The position numbers and the translations under genes are program-made. This document shows, one piece after another, positions 18,857 through 28,140 of a stretch of DNA of 64,000 nt (the first letter of the stretch is position 1; each line of letters starts with the position of its first letter). The stretch is from Vibrio sp. BS-M-Sm-2 (lineage in GTDB: Bacteria; Pseudomonadota; Gammaproteobacteria; Enterobacterales; Vibrionaceae). The stretch lies in NCBI RefSeq assembly GCF_041504345.1, contig NZ_CP167894.1, forward strand, positions 1,302,001 through 1,366,000. Direction: 5' to 3'. The notes beneath the pieces were generated by a model. It was given only the letters and a program-made list of their open reading frames with translations. It did not search any database and had not been told where the DNA came from.

Positions 18857-19522
18857 ATGAAACCAGAACCACAAACACAACAAGAGCTGTTAGAGCGAGC
18901 GTATGCTATCGCCGGAATGACCTTTAAAGAGCTTGCCGATGAAGCCGAGATGGTGATGCCAAACGACCTTAAGCGCGATAAAGGCTGGGTTGGGCAGCTA
19001 TTGGAATGGCACTTAGGCGCACCTGCTGGCAGTAAGCCAGAACAAGATTTTGCCAAGCTAGGTATTGAGCTCAAAAGCATTCCGATTGGCTACTCTGGAA
19101 AGCCACTCGAAACCACCTTTGTGTGTGTCGCACCGCTAATGGGTGTGCAAGGCATTACCTGGGAAACCAGTCACGTTCGTAACAAGCTATCCAAAGTGTT
19201 GTGGATCCCTGTTGAGGGAGAAAGAGAGATCCCATTGGCAGAAAGGCATGTAGGCTCCCCTTTGCTATGGACACCAAGCGAAGCTGAAGATGAGCTGCTA
19301 AAAAGGGATTGGGAAGAACTGATGGAATTGATCGTGTTAGGCAATGTTGAACAGATAACAGCAAGGCACGGTGAAGCACTGCATTTACGTCCAAAAGCCG
19401 CCAACAGTCGAGTGTTAACAGAAGCTTACGGTGCAAGTGGAAAACCAATCAAAACTAAACCACGTGGTTTCTATCTACGAACTCAATTCACCCACAAATT
19501 GCTGACGACACACTACGCATAG
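18857..19522 (+). CDS. mutH: DNA mismatch repair endonuclease MutH
   Basis: MutH nicks the unmethylated strand at hemimethylated GATC sites after activation by MutS and MutL. The 221-residue protein has the motifs [36 protein letters not shown] (with the catalytic Asp and ExK) and [11 protein letters not shown] use the ATG at 18857 (MKPEPQTQQ), matching other Vibrio MutH proteins; ATG codons at 18845 and 18764 are in frame. None has a good ribosome binding site, so translation may be weak. A GATC directly precedes the 18845 ATG. The gene diverges from rppH across the DnaA-box region. Confidence 0.93.
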   Translation: MKPEPQTQQELLERAYAIAGMTFKELADEAEMVMPNDLKRDKGWVGQLLEWHLGAPAGSKPEQDFAKLGIELKSIPIGYSGKPLETTFVCVAPLMGVQGITWETSHVRNKLSKVLWIPVEGEREIPLAERHVGSPLLWTPSEAEDELLKRDWEELMELIVLGNVEQITARHGEALHLRPKAANSRVLTEAYGASGKPIKTKPRGFYLRTQFTHKLLTTHYA

Positions 19523-19591
19523 GTCGTTTTAACACGCCTCAAAGATCTGATGATCAATATGTTATAAACCGTCGGTACTAAAAAACGAGTT

Positions 19592-19903
19592 CTAATGAGG
19601 TTTGAGCGCCAGTTCAATGTCGCAGTAGCTTTGGCTTGGTTCATTACCAAACTCGTCATATGCGTTGTGCAAACGAAGGTAGGCCTTTTCAAAGCCGAGC
19701 CGGAGTAACTCCTCTTTCACTTGATCCAAGGATCCAAAGTGAAGCGGCTCGCCATCTTGCTTTACCGGTTCTAGCTTGTGTTTATACTCCACCGCCAATA
19801 GATACTCTGAGATATCAGAACAACCAATAACGTACACTTTGGGGGTTTGATAAGAGTCTTTGTGCTCTCCATGTAACCACATGTCTAATTGATGCTTTTG
19901 CAT
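19592..19903 (-). CDS. Hypothetical protein, DUF6482-like
   Basis: This 103-residue acidic, soluble protein has the pattern YLLAVEYKHKLEPV...GEPLHFGSLDQVKEELLRLGF, which I associate with the uncharacterised DUF6482 family, and ends in YCDIELALKPH. It has no signal peptide or membrane segment. It converges on mutH, and both its function and the family assignment are uncertain. Confidence 0.65.
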   Translation of the reverse strand: MQKHQLDMWLHGEHKDSYQTPKVYVIGCSDISEYLLAVEYKHKLEPVKQDGEPLHFGSLDQVKEELLRLGFEKAYLRLHNAYDEFGNEPSQSYCDIELALKPH

Positions 19904-19982
19904 AGCCAGCCTCCCTTGCTCTCTAAAGCTTAGTAGAACTCTATTTCTTTACTAGGGCGTGTTGATTTTTCTCGATTAAAAA

Positions 19983-20018
19983 ACCAAAAAAGAGAAGCAA
20001 AAGCTTCTCTTTTTTGGT
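19983..20018 (-). terminator. Terminator after the DUF1127 gene
   Basis: Perfect 16-base arms (ACCAAAAAAGAGAAGC and its complement) surround AAAA. The hairpin is A/T-rich at its base, so it can act in either direction. It lies downstream of the minus-strand DUF1127 gene. Confidence 0.85.
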
Positions 20019-20107
20019 CAGTTCTAGTTCAAAAGCTTACACTTTCGACGCCATAACTATCCCTGTGACTTATCTAAGGGGTTGAAAGGTGCTATCAACC
20101 CCGCAGA

Positions 20108-20359
20108 TTACGTCGGTATTCGAGCACTTAGAACACGACGAAGGTGACGTACTCGACGTTCAATAGTAACGACTTCTGGCTCAGAAAAACCAATAGGTCG
20201 ACCGTCAGCTTCAAGACCAATATCTCTTAATAAGTGAGTATTGTTCCATGGTAGATCATATGAACTACGACGAACTTTTCGTTGCCATTCACGCTCTTCA
20301 CGACGAAGGTCTGCACGGATAAGGACTGTTGCTAATTTTAAATATACTGAGTGACGCAT
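20108..20359 (-). CDS. DUF1127 small basic protein
   Basis: The 83-residue, strongly basic protein contains WNNTHLLRDIGLEADGRPIG, the LxDIGL core of DUF1127 (YjiS-like). The N-terminal helix is rich in Arg (IRADLRREEREWQRKVRR). DUF1127 proteins in alphaproteobacteria bind RNA or affect small-RNA and phosphate metabolism; the role in Vibrio is unknown. A 40-codon gene ends 109 bases upstream on the same strand, and a strong terminator follows. Confidence 0.8.
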   Translation of the reverse strand: MRHSVYLKLATVLIRADLRREEREWQRKVRRSSYDLPWNNTHLLRDIGLEADGRPIGFSEPEVVTIERRVRHLRRVLSARIPT

Positions 20360-20468
20360 AATAACTCTCCAGTTGTTGAATAAACTGAGGAAAAATAGCG
20401 TATTAGATAGTATGAGGGCTTCTCATTTAGCTGCTATTTTTCCGCAGCCAAATAAGGATACGGATCTA

Positions 20469-20591
20469 TTAGTTAGGTTTATCTTGGGTGTTTCGATCGG
20501 CCATGGCTGATGTTTGTGACATAACAGTCACCATGTCAGAACACGGATCAAACGAAGCGCAAATATGCTGTATAAAATCGAAATGTTTCAT
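20469..20591 (-). CDS. Small uncharacterised protein, 40 residues
   Basis: An ATG at 20591 is preceded by GGAGG with a 5-base spacer and opens a frame of 40 codons ending in TAA. The product begins MKHFDFIQHICASFDPCSDM and ends DRNTQDKPN. It has two cysteines (in HICASFDPC), no signal peptide and no membrane segment. I recognise no family. It is on the same strand as the DUF1127 gene, 109 bases upstream, so the two may form a transcript. The near-consensus ribosome binding site is the main evidence that it is real. Confidence 0.55.
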   Translation of the reverse strand: MKHFDFIQHICASFDPCSDMVTVMSQTSAMADRNTQDKPN

Positions 20592-20876
20592 TTGCGCCTC
20601 CAAACTAACTAAAAAATCCAAAAAGAAATGGGTAGTAGAAGCAGACAAGTCTTTGTTAAATCGCTGCTTTCACGGTTAAAGTCTAACCAAGTGAGTATAT
20701 TATTCAACCAATAATTGGTTAACATTTTCAAAACAATGCATTCACCTAAAATATCAGTTGCATATTCATTTATATATAAGATATTCACTATAATTATATA
20801 AAATCACAGCATATCTCTCTTAGTCACTGAGAGTTCATCTCTCGATTGTTCGAACATAAACGCAGAGATTAGCAAC

Positions 20877-20901
20877 AAAAAAGCCACGCATGATGCGTGG
20901 C
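20877..20901 (-). terminator. Terminator after vpsR
   Basis: GCCACGCAT and ATGCGTGGC form a stem (20883-20901), followed on the minus strand by six T residues. Confidence 0.85.
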
Positions 20902-20944
20902 TCTTAAATTTACACTAACAGATTGAATGACTTAGCAGAGAGTT

Positions 20945-22279
20945 CTACACAACACCCTCAGAAATAAGGCTGTGTTTATTCAGCAAACGGTACATCGTTG
21001 CTCGTGATACTCCAAGCTCCTTGGCCGCCAACGAAACCTGTCCACCATAGGACTCCAATACAATCAGCAATGCATCGCGCTCTGAACGCTCACGAATGCT
21101 TTTCAAGCTACGGCGTTCATCATTCTGTTTTGGTAAATCGAGTTGGTGATCCTCAATGATCACGGCATCAGACATCAACACAACACGCTTAATCTGATTC
21201 ATCAGCTCACGGACGTTGCCTGGCCAGTGATAGCGATTCATCGAACGAATGGCATCGTCTGAAAAGCTCTTAGCCTGAGCATTAAACTCTTTCGAGTACT
21301 CACGAAGGAAATGATTAGCCAATACTGAAATATCACTCACACGTTCTTTCAGGCTAGGGATATGAATACGCAGAACATTGATGTAGTGGTAGAGCTCTTC
21401 ATTGAAGTCACCTTCGATCAACGCCTTCTCTATATCAGAGGAATTCGCAGCCAGAATACGTACATCGACAGATTTAGGCCCATTCGCGGTTTCAATCTTA
21501 CCTTCTTGCAAAAAGCGCAACAGATTCAATTGTTGATTGCGCGGCATTGCTAAAACATCATTGAGTAAGATGGTTCCACCGTTAGCTTCTTCCAACATAC
21601 AAGGTGTTGTAGCTGGCTGTGCTGAAATACCAAACACCTCAGCCTCTATTCTCATTTCAGATAAGGCACGGCAGTTAACCGTTAAAAATGGTTTCTGAGC
21701 TCGTGACGAGTTTTGATGAATAGAACGTGCAATCGTCTCTTTACCTGCCCCACTCTCGCCATAAATTAAGATACTTACATCTGTCGGGCCAATACGCTTC
21801 ACTTGGTCTCTCAGGCGCTTCACAGCTACAGAATCACCTAGTAGGCCCATGTTGTTATTGATGCCGTAGTTTGGCCATACCTTCTGCTCAAGCTTAAGCA
21901 TACCTAGTTGGTGACCAATGGTACTTAACAACTGAGCATCTGGTATTGGTGCCGTGAAAAAGTCGATACAGAAGTTAACGATAAACTGGCAGATCGTATC
22001 AGAGCTTAATTGAGATTCACGGATAAAGGCGAGCCATCTCACCTGCTTGTTATTGCTCACAAGGTTAGCAATACCATTGAGACTGAACTCATCATGACTA
22101 AGATCGACAATACCAATACATGGGCCGATATCAGCAATCAAGGCATCGGCTTTTCGTAAATCTGCACACTGGGTACACTGCCAACCCACTTGTTCTAACA
22201 CTGATAACCAGGGTTCGTACGCACCACCAACGACGATAAGAGAACCTGGTAAGGAATCCATCTTAAATTGAGTTCCCAT
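20945..22279 (-). CDS. vpsR: Biofilm regulator VpsR (AAA+ response-regulator-like)
   Basis: VpsR binds cyclic di-GMP and activates exopolysaccharide and biofilm genes in vibrios. The 444 residues comprise a receiver-like N-terminal domain with Asp59 (CIGIVDLSHDEF), an AAA+ domain with Walker A GESGAGKE (174-181), and a C-terminal Fis-type helix-turn-helix (VSLAAKELGVSRATMYRLL). The GAFTGA loop that contacts sigma-54 is missing: the chain goes from EVFGISAQP to MLEEANGGT. The Walker B acidic pair reads LLNDV rather than LDE. Both traits agree with VpsR being an atypical activator that does not use sigma-54. Repeats upstream at 22383-22425 may be its control region. Confidence 0.92.
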   Translation of the reverse strand: MGTQFKMDSLPGSLIVVGGAYEPWLSVLEQVGWQCTQCADLRKADALIADIGPCIGIVDLSHDEFSLNGIANLVSNNKQVRWLAFIRESQLSSDTICQFIVNFCIDFFTAPIPDAQLLSTIGHQLGMLKLEQKVWPNYGINNNMGLLGDSVAVKRLRDQVKRIGPTDVSILIYGESGAGKETIARSIHQNSSRAQKPFLTVNCRALSEMRIEAEVFGISAQPATTPCMLEEANGGTILLNDVLAMPRNQQLNLLRFLQEGKIETANGPKSVDVRILAANSSDIEKALIEGDFNEELYHYINVLRIHIPSLKERVSDISVLANHFLREYSKEFNAQAKSFSDDAIRSMNRYHWPGNVRELMNQIKRVVLMSDAVIIEDHQLDLPKQNDERRSLKSIRERSERDALLIVLESYGGQVSLAAKELGVSRATMYRLLNKHSLISEGVV

Positions 22280-22382
22280 CCTTCTTCCTTATTCTATTTT
22301 TATTTAAATCAGGCTAATACGAGTCAATGCTTCATCGTTCGACAAAATGCCACGAGATCGTATTCAGCGCAGAGACGTATAG

Positions 22383-22425
22383 TAGTGAGACTATCTTAGA
22401 TTTTATGTCTCAATAGTAAGACTAT
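22383..22425. promoter_or_regulatory. Direct and inverted repeats upstream of vpsR
   Basis: TAGTGAGACTAT (22383-22394) and TAGTAAGACTAT (22414-22425) agree at 11 of 12 positions and start 31 bases apart, about three helical turns. Within this span TGAGAC (22386-22391) and GTCTCA (22407-22412) are exact complements. This looks like an operator array about 100-150 bases upstream of the vpsR start. The binding protein is unknown. Confidence 0.45.
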
Positions 22426-22490
22426 GTCAGAAATAACGATTTTTCGAATCAAGAGTGCGGTACAGACTAGGTTTTGAAGCCCAAAAACAG

Positions 22491-22516
22491 AAAAAGCCAC
22501 CCGAAGGTGGCTTTTT
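22491..22516 (-). terminator. Terminator after lysS
   Basis: AAAAAGCCACC and GGTGGCTTTTT form perfect arms around CGAA, a stable tetraloop, between lysS and vpsR. Confidence 0.9.
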
Positions 22517-22550
22517 AATTTTGTGGGCTGCTACGACCCTTAAGCAAGAA

Positions 22551-24083
22551 TTACGCTTGTGGACGCATTGCCGGGAACAAGATCACGTCACGGATTGTGT
22601 GCGTGTTTGTAAATAGCATTGCTAGACGGTCGATACCGATACCTTGACCCGCTGTTGGCGGTAGGCCGTGCTCAAGAGCTGTGATGTAGTCTGCATCGTA
22701 GTACATTGCTTCGTCATCGCCTGCGTCTTTCGCGTTAACTTGCGCTTTAAAACGCTCGTCTTGGTCTTGTGCATCGTTAAGCTCAGAGAAGCCGTTCGCT
22801 ACTTCACGGCCACCGATGAAGAATTCAAAACGGTCTGTGAAGAACGGGTTGTCATCGCTACGGCGAGCTAGAGGAGAGATGTCCGCAGGGTAGCCAGTGA
22901 TGAACGTTGGTTGAATTAGCTGAGGCTCAGCCGTTTCACCAAAGATCTCTTCAAGAAGCTGACCACATGTCCAGAACGTTTCTACGTCTACGTGTACAGA
23001 TTTAGCGATAGCTACCATCTTCTCACGGTCTTGCAGATCTGCCTCTGTTAGCGCTTGAATCTCTGCGTGCTCAGGGTTGTAGTGTTTGATTGCATCGAAC
23101 ATGCTCATACGAGCGTAAGTGCCACCGAACTCAACTGTTTCATCACCGTAAGGCATAGAAGTAGAACCAAGAACGTCCATTGCTGCCGTGCTTAACATCT
23201 CTTCAGTCAGATCCATAAGGTCTTTGTAGTCAGAGTACGCTTGGTAGAATTCCATCATTGTGAATTCTGGGTTGTGACGCGGAGACAAACCTTCGTTACG
23301 GAAGTTACGGTTGATCTCGAATACACGGTCAAAACCACCAACCACTAGACGCTTAAGGTAAAGCTCAGGTGCAACACGTAGGTACATGTCGATGTCTAGT
23401 GCATTGTGGTGAGTGATGAATGGACGTGCAGTCGCACCACCCGGGATCACGTGCATCATTGGCGTTTCAACTTCTAGGTAGCCTTTTGAGCTCATGAAGT
23501 TACGGATTGAAGATACAAGCTTAGAACGCACGATGAATGCATTGCGAGAATCTTCGTTCACGATTAGGTCAACGTAACGCTGACGGTAACGCATCTCTTG
23601 GTCAGTTAGACCGTGGAACTTCTCTGGTAGAGGGCGAAGTGCTTTAGTCAGCAATTCAAACTCTTCCATGTTCACGTAAAGGTCACCTTTACCTGATTTG
23701 TGAAGCGCACCTTTAACACCGATGATGTCACCGATATCTAGGCCTTGGTACTTCTCTTTCAGTACTTTTTGTACGTCTTTCGCTGCGTATGCTTGGATAC
23801 GACCAGAAGTTTCTTGAATCGCAAGGAATGGACCACGCTTCGCCATAACACGACCAGCGATCGCAACGATGTGGTTGAGCTCTTCTAGCTCTTCCTTAGT
23901 CTTCTCACCGAATTCCGCTTGAAGATCGCCAGCTAGGTGCTCACGACGGAAGTCATTTGGGTGACCGTTAGCTTTGCAGTTTTGGCGGATGTGATCCAGC
24001 TTGCTGCGGCGCTCAGCGATTAGTTTGTTCTCTTCAGGTGAAGAAGCTTCTTGTGCGTTTTCGTTTTGAACAGCATCAGTCAT
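22551..24083 (-). CDS. lysS: Lysyl-tRNA synthetase (class II)
   Basis: This synthetase charges tRNA-Lys. The 510 residues show the OB-fold anticodon domain ([20 protein letters not shown]), class II motif 2 ([20 protein letters not shown]) and motif 3 near the C terminus ([12 protein letters not shown]). It follows prfB by 98 bases on the same strand; prfB-lysS is a conserved gammaproteobacterial pair. A terminator follows. Confidence 0.97.
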   Translation of the reverse strand: MTDAVQNENAQEASSPEENKLIAERRSKLDHIRQNCKANGHPNDFRREHLAGDLQAEFGEKTKEELEELNHIVAIAGRVMAKRGPFLAIQETSGRIQAYAAKDVQKVLKEKYQGLDIGDIIGVKGALHKSGKGDLYVNMEEFELLTKALRPLPEKFHGLTDQEMRYRQRYVDLIVNEDSRNAFIVRSKLVSSIRNFMSSKGYLEVETPMMHVIPGGATARPFITHHNALDIDMYLRVAPELYLKRLVVGGFDRVFEINRNFRNEGLSPRHNPEFTMMEFYQAYSDYKDLMDLTEEMLSTAAMDVLGSTSMPYGDETVEFGGTYARMSMFDAIKHYNPEHAEIQALTEADLQDREKMVAIAKSVHVDVETFWTCGQLLEEIFGETAEPQLIQPTFITGYPADISPLARRSDDNPFFTDRFEFFIGGREVANGFSELNDAQDQDERFKAQVNAKDAGDDEAMYYDADYITALEHGLPPTAGQGIGIDRLAMLFTNTHTIRDVILFPAMRPQA

Positions 24084-24181
24084 TAGAGATGTACCCTGCT
24101 TTTAAAATTTGGACAGCTATATTTTTGCAAATATAGGCATTTTTACCAATATTATTGGTAAAGCTTAATAGTTGGTAAAGC

Positions 24182-25280
24182 TTACAGACCTGATTTCAGG
24201 CTAGCTTCAATAAACTTGTCTAAGTCACCGTCAAGAACCGCTTGAGTATTACGGTTTTCGATGCCGGTGCGTAAATCTTTGATACGAGAATCATCCAGTA
24301 CGTAAGAGCGGATTTGACTGCCCCAACCGATGTCTGATTTGGTTTCTTCGCTCGCTTGTTTTTCAGCATTTTGTTTTTGAATCTCAAGTTCAAAAAGCTT
24401 AGCACGTAGCTGCTTCATCGCTTGATCTTTGTTCTTATGCTGCGAACGGTCATTCTGACATTGAACCACGGTGTTAGTCGGAACGTGAGTAATACGTACC
24501 GCCGATTCCGTGGTGTTTACGTGCTGACCACCAGCGCCAGAGGCACGGTATACGTCAATACGTAGGTCAGAAGGATTAATGTCGATCGTAATGTTGTCAT
24601 CAATCTCAGGATAGATAAACGCAGATGCAAATGAAGTATGACGACGACCACTTGAATCAAATGGTGACTTACGAACTAGACGGTGAACACCAGTCTCTGT
24701 GCGTAACCAACCGTAAGCGTACTCACCAGAAATACGTACCGTTGCGCCTTTAAGGCCAGCAACATCACCATCCGACACTTCGATAACTTCAGTCTTGAAG
24801 CCTTTCGAATCTGCCCAACGTAAGTACATACGCAACATCATTGAAGTCCAGTCTTGAGCTTCTGTACCGCCCGAACCTGACTGTAAATCGATGTAGCAAT
24901 CTGATGCATCGTGATCACCAGAGAACATACGACGAAATTCCAGCTTCTCTAGCTTAGCTTCTAGCTCAGCCAGTTCTGGTTCAATTTCGTCAAACGTTTC
25001 TTGATCTTCTTCTTCAACCGCAAGCTCTAATAGGCCATCAACATCCTCAACACCTTGGTCAAGTTGGTCGATCGTTTCTACTACCGCTTCCAATGCAGAA
25101 CGTTCTTTACCTAGCGCTTGAGCACGCTCAGGTTCGTTCCATACATCCGGTTGTTCTAATTCTGCGTTTACTTCTTCTAGACGCTCTTGCTTAGCGTCAT
25201 AGTCAAAGATACCCCCTCAGGATATTTGTGCGCTCAGACACATCCTGCAGACGGTTTTTTATAGGATTGATTTCAAACAT
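24182..25280 (-). CDS. prfB: Peptide chain release factor 2 (programmed +1 frameshift)
   Basis: RF2 recognises UAA and UGA stop codons and releases the peptide with its GGQ motif ([17 protein letters not shown]). The gene is read in two frames: an ATG at 25280 opens 25 codons ([14 protein letters not shown]...) that end CTT TGA, and a +1 shift continues from GAC at 25204 for the remaining 340 residues, 365 in all. The frameshift site is an internal AGGGGG three bases before CTT, as in E. coli. Low RF2 favours the shift, giving autoregulation. This is not a pseudogene. It lies between recJ and lysS. Confidence 0.96.
25203..25217 (-). promoter_or_regulatory. prfB programmed frameshift site
   Basis: On the minus strand the site reads AGGGGG TAT CTT TGA C. 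The Shine-Dalgarno-like AGGGGG (25212-25217) is followed by the slippery CTT (25206-25208) and the in-frame UGA (25203-25205). Confidence 0.95.
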
Positions 25281-25435
25281 TTTAGCTCATCATTTATGAG
25301 TAGAATTTAACCGAAGAATTGTACTCAAAAGTGTGACGGAGATACAGAATTTTTTAGAGTGGTGAACCAAGATTCAACAACTTAATCGGATATAAAATTG
25401 ACAGGCAGAAAAAACACCTAAAATTTGTAAGGGCA

Positions 25436-25473
25436 GAAAGGAAAACAAGCCCTGTTTTTGAACAGAGCTTGTT
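25436..25473 (-). terminator. Probable terminator after recJ
   Basis: AACAAGC-C-CTGTT and AACAG-A-GCTTGTT pair around TTTG with one mismatch (25444-25473). On the minus strand a T-rich stretch follows. Confidence 0.6.
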
Positions 25474-25516
25474 GAATTTAGCGCTAAATGATTAACATTA
25501 TTCAGCCGAGAGGTGG

Positions 25517-27253
25517 CTATTTAGCTTCGATGTGATCAATCATCAACTGCAGCGATTGGTTACCACGAAACTCGTTGATATCGAGCTTAAATGCAAGGTG
25601 AACCGTTTTCACTGACGCATCAGGCCAACGACGCAAATCCACGTTAAAGGCAATACCATCAATCATCACATTGGTTGGGTGGCCTTTGTATAACGGCTCG
25701 AGCATCAGCTTAAGGTGCTTTTCACCCACCAGTTTTTGATGTAGCACTTTAAACTCACCGTCGAAGATGGGCTCAGGGAATGCTTGTCCCCAAGGACCAC
25801 CTGAACGCAACGTTTCAGCGGTGTGCATCGAAAACTCTTCAGGTAACAGCTCACCATCAGACAAAATAATGCCCTTCAGTGCTGTTTCTCCAAGCTCATT
25901 CTTCACGACATCATTGAACAGCTTGCTGAAGCGTTCAAAATCCTTTTCCATGATGGTTAAACCCGCCGCCATTGCGTGGCCACCAAACTTAAGAATCAAG
26001 CCTGGGTTTTGAGTGTCAATTCGGTCTAAAGCATCACGCATGTGCAAACCCGGAATCGAACGACAAGAGCCTTTAATACTACCTTCGCCGCCATCTGCAA
26101 ACGCAATCACTGGGCGGTGGTATTTGTCTTTGATACGCGAAGCCAAGATACCAATCACACCTTGGTGCCAATCACGTTGGAACAGGGCTAAACCAGAAGG
26201 CAGGTCGTCTTTACCAAACTCAAGGCGCTCACAAAAAGCCATCGCTTCTTGCTTCATGCCCTCTTCGATCTCTTTACGAGTTTGGTTCAATCCATCCAAC
26301 TCACTCGCCATACGACGCGCAGCATGGATGTTGTTACTCATTAGCAGCTCAACACCAAAAGACATGTCATCCAGTCGACCAGCTGCATTGATACGAGGAC
26401 CAAGAGCAAAGCCAAAATCAGACGCCACCAAACGCTTAGCGTCTCGCTTAGCAATTTCGATCAAGGCTTGAATGCCCGGACGAGCTTTACCCGCTCGAAT
26501 ACGTTGTAACCCTTGATGAACCAAGATTCGGTTATTCTCATCGAGCGGAACAACATCGGCAACAGTACCCAACGCCACAAGGTCAATCAGTTCCATCAAC
26601 TTAGGTTCTGTCATGCCGTGTTGAGCAAACCAGTTCAACTTACGCATGTGAACACACAGCGCCATCATCAGATAGAACGCAACTCCTACACCCGCTAGAG
26701 CTTTTGAAGGAAAAGCGCAGCTCTCAAGGTTCGGGTTCACCATCGCATCAACCATTGGCAGTTCATTACCCGGCAAGTGGTGATCGGTAACCAGGACTTC
26801 TAGTCCTTTCTCTTTGGCAAAACGCACACCTTCAATCGAAGATACACCGTTATCAACCGTCATGATCACTTCAGCGCCAAGCTCGATTGCCTGTTCGACA
26901 ACCTCAGGGCTCAAACCATAACCATCTTCAAAACGGTTTGGTACCAGATAATCGACGTTAGAGCTGCCCAGCATACGCAAAGCAAGCACTGACAAGGCTG
27001 AACTGGTCGCGCCATCAGCATCAAAGTCACCAACAATGATGATACGTTTTTGATGCTGAATCGCGTTGAACAACAACTCAACTGCAGCATCAATACCGCC
27101 CAGTTTCTGATAAGAGTGCAAGCCTTTCGCAGCAGTCTCTAGTTGGTCAGCATTGTCGATACCACGACTCACATAGATGCGCTTTAACAAGTCAGGTAAG
27201 TGAGCAGGTAAAACTGAAATGTCGACCTCAGGACGGCGTTGGATCTCTATCAT
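25517..27253 (-). CDS. recJ: Single-strand DNA exonuclease RecJ
   Basis: RecJ is a 5'-3' single-strand-specific exonuclease acting in recombination, mismatch repair and base-excision repair. The 578 residues carry the DHH-family motifs in order: VGDFDADGATSSA, TVDNGVSS, VTDHHLPG and, in the DHHA1 part, FGGHAMAAGLT. The length is the usual one. The order xerD-dsbC-recJ-prfB-lysS is conserved in enteric bacteria and Vibrio. MutH, encoded nearby, acts in the same methyl-directed repair pathway. Confidence 0.96.
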   Translation of the reverse strand: MIEIQRRPEVDISVLPAHLPDLLKRIYVSRGIDNADQLETAAKGLHSYQKLGGIDAAVELLFNAIQHQKRIIIVGDFDADGATSSALSVLALRMLGSSNVDYLVPNRFEDGYGLSPEVVEQAIELGAEVIMTVDNGVSSIEGVRFAKEKGLEVLVTDHHLPGNELPMVDAMVNPNLESCAFPSKALAGVGVAFYLMMALCVHMRKLNWFAQHGMTEPKLMELIDLVALGTVADVVPLDENNRILVHQGLQRIRAGKARPGIQALIEIAKRDAKRLVASDFGFALGPRINAAGRLDDMSFGVELLMSNNIHAARRMASELDGLNQTRKEIEEGMKQEAMAFCERLEFGKDDLPSGLALFQRDWHQGVIGILASRIKDKYHRPVIAFADGGEGSIKGSCRSIPGLHMRDALDRIDTQNPGLILKFGGHAMAAGLTIMEKDFERFSKLFNDVVKNELGETALKGIILSDGELLPEEFSMHTAETLRSGGPWGQAFPEPIFDGEFKVLHQKLVGEKHLKLMLEPLYKGHPTNVMIDGIAFNVDLRRWPDASVKTVHLAFKLDINEFRGNQSLQLMIDHIEAK

Positions 27254-27334
27254 ATAAAAATGGGCCCAATATCAATCAGGCCACTCCTTAAATCAAAAAC
27301 ATGGGGGGATAAATTGGCAATACAGAAAACGAGA

Positions 27335-28123
27335 TTATTGCTCTAAACGTTGAAGCAGTTGTGCTGGCGGTAAGTAACCACTCACCAACTCACCACTTGC
27401 TAGCACGATAGCCGGTGTACCATTGATGCCAAGTTCACGACCTAATTGGTACTGTTTAGCGATGATCTGCTTCTGTTCTGCTAGGTCTTTGCCAGACGCT
27501 GGCATTTGACGGTTGACTTTAGCGTCGTGCATCGCTGTTTTTGGATCATCAGCCGCCCAGATTGCCGCCATTTGATCGGCAACTTGCCCTGTCGCACCTT
27601 GGCGTGGGTAAGCCATGTAACGAACGGTAATACCCAGATCGTTGTAGCCCTGCATTTGGCTGTGCAGACGAACACAGTAGCCACACGTAATGTCAGTAAA
27701 TACCGTCACAACATACTTTTCGTTATCTGCTTTATATTCGATAACTGTATCCGACATTGCTGCTACTTTTTCTGCATTCAACGGAGCTTGACGCTCAGCC
27801 AAAACATCACTGAACTTGCCGTTGTCATCCAAAGAGTAAAGTGTACCGGCTAGAAAATGGTCGCCCTCTGGAGAAGAAAAGATAATGCCGCTGTTGGTTT
27901 GAACTTCTAAAAGACCATCGATATCCGAAGGAACAATCTTATCGACCTTAATGCCGATTTTTTCAAAACGCTTAGTTAACGCTGCAGTATCAATAGCTTG
28001 AGCTGGAGCAGCTTCTACGGCTGTTGATGTTGTTTCTACTTTCGCTTCTGATGCATTACATGCAGTAATCATCAGAGGAAGCGCTAATAGAGGAAGACGG
28101 CGTAATACGCTCATTAAGTTCAC
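27335..28123 (-). CDS. dsbC: Disulfide isomerase DsbC, possibly a lipoprotein
   Basis: DsbC is a periplasmic thiol-disulfide isomerase that corrects wrong disulfides and is kept reduced by DsbD. The 262 residues include a dimerisation domain, the active site FTDITCGYC (Cys147/Cys150) and the cis-proline loop NGTPAIV. Two things are odd. The signal peptide ends LPLMITACNAS, which fits a lipobox with Cys22 as the lipid-attachment residue. The second, structural disulfide of E. coli DsbC is absent (IWAADD where E. coli has a Cys, and PASGKD). A Thr/Ala/Glu-rich linker of about 20 residues follows the Cys, as is common in lipoproteins. It lies 17 bases downstream of xerD. Confidence 0.92.
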   Translation of the reverse strand: MNLMSVLRRLPLLALPLMITACNASEAKVETTSTAVEAAPAQAIDTAALTKRFEKIGIKVDKIVPSDIDGLLEVQTNSGIIFSSPEGDHFLAGTLYSLDDNGKFSDVLAERQAPLNAEKVAAMSDTVIEYKADNEKYVVTVFTDITCGYCVRLHSQMQGYNDLGITVRYMAYPRQGATGQVADQMAAIWAADDPKTAMHDAKVNRQMPASGKDLAEQKQIIAKQYQLGRELGINGTPAIVLASGELVSGYLPPAQLLQRLEQ

Positions 28124-28140
28124 CTTAAAAATAAATGGAT

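Noticed and set aside
20488-20679. Plus-strand open frame of 63 codons in the gap upstream of vpsR
   Set aside because: It has no ribosome binding site and overlaps the minus-strand 40-codon gene, which has a near-perfect one.
24182-25280. Frameshifted pseudogene in prfB
   Set aside because: The shift occurs at the exact programmed site with its internal Shine-Dalgarno sequence, so the gene is functional.
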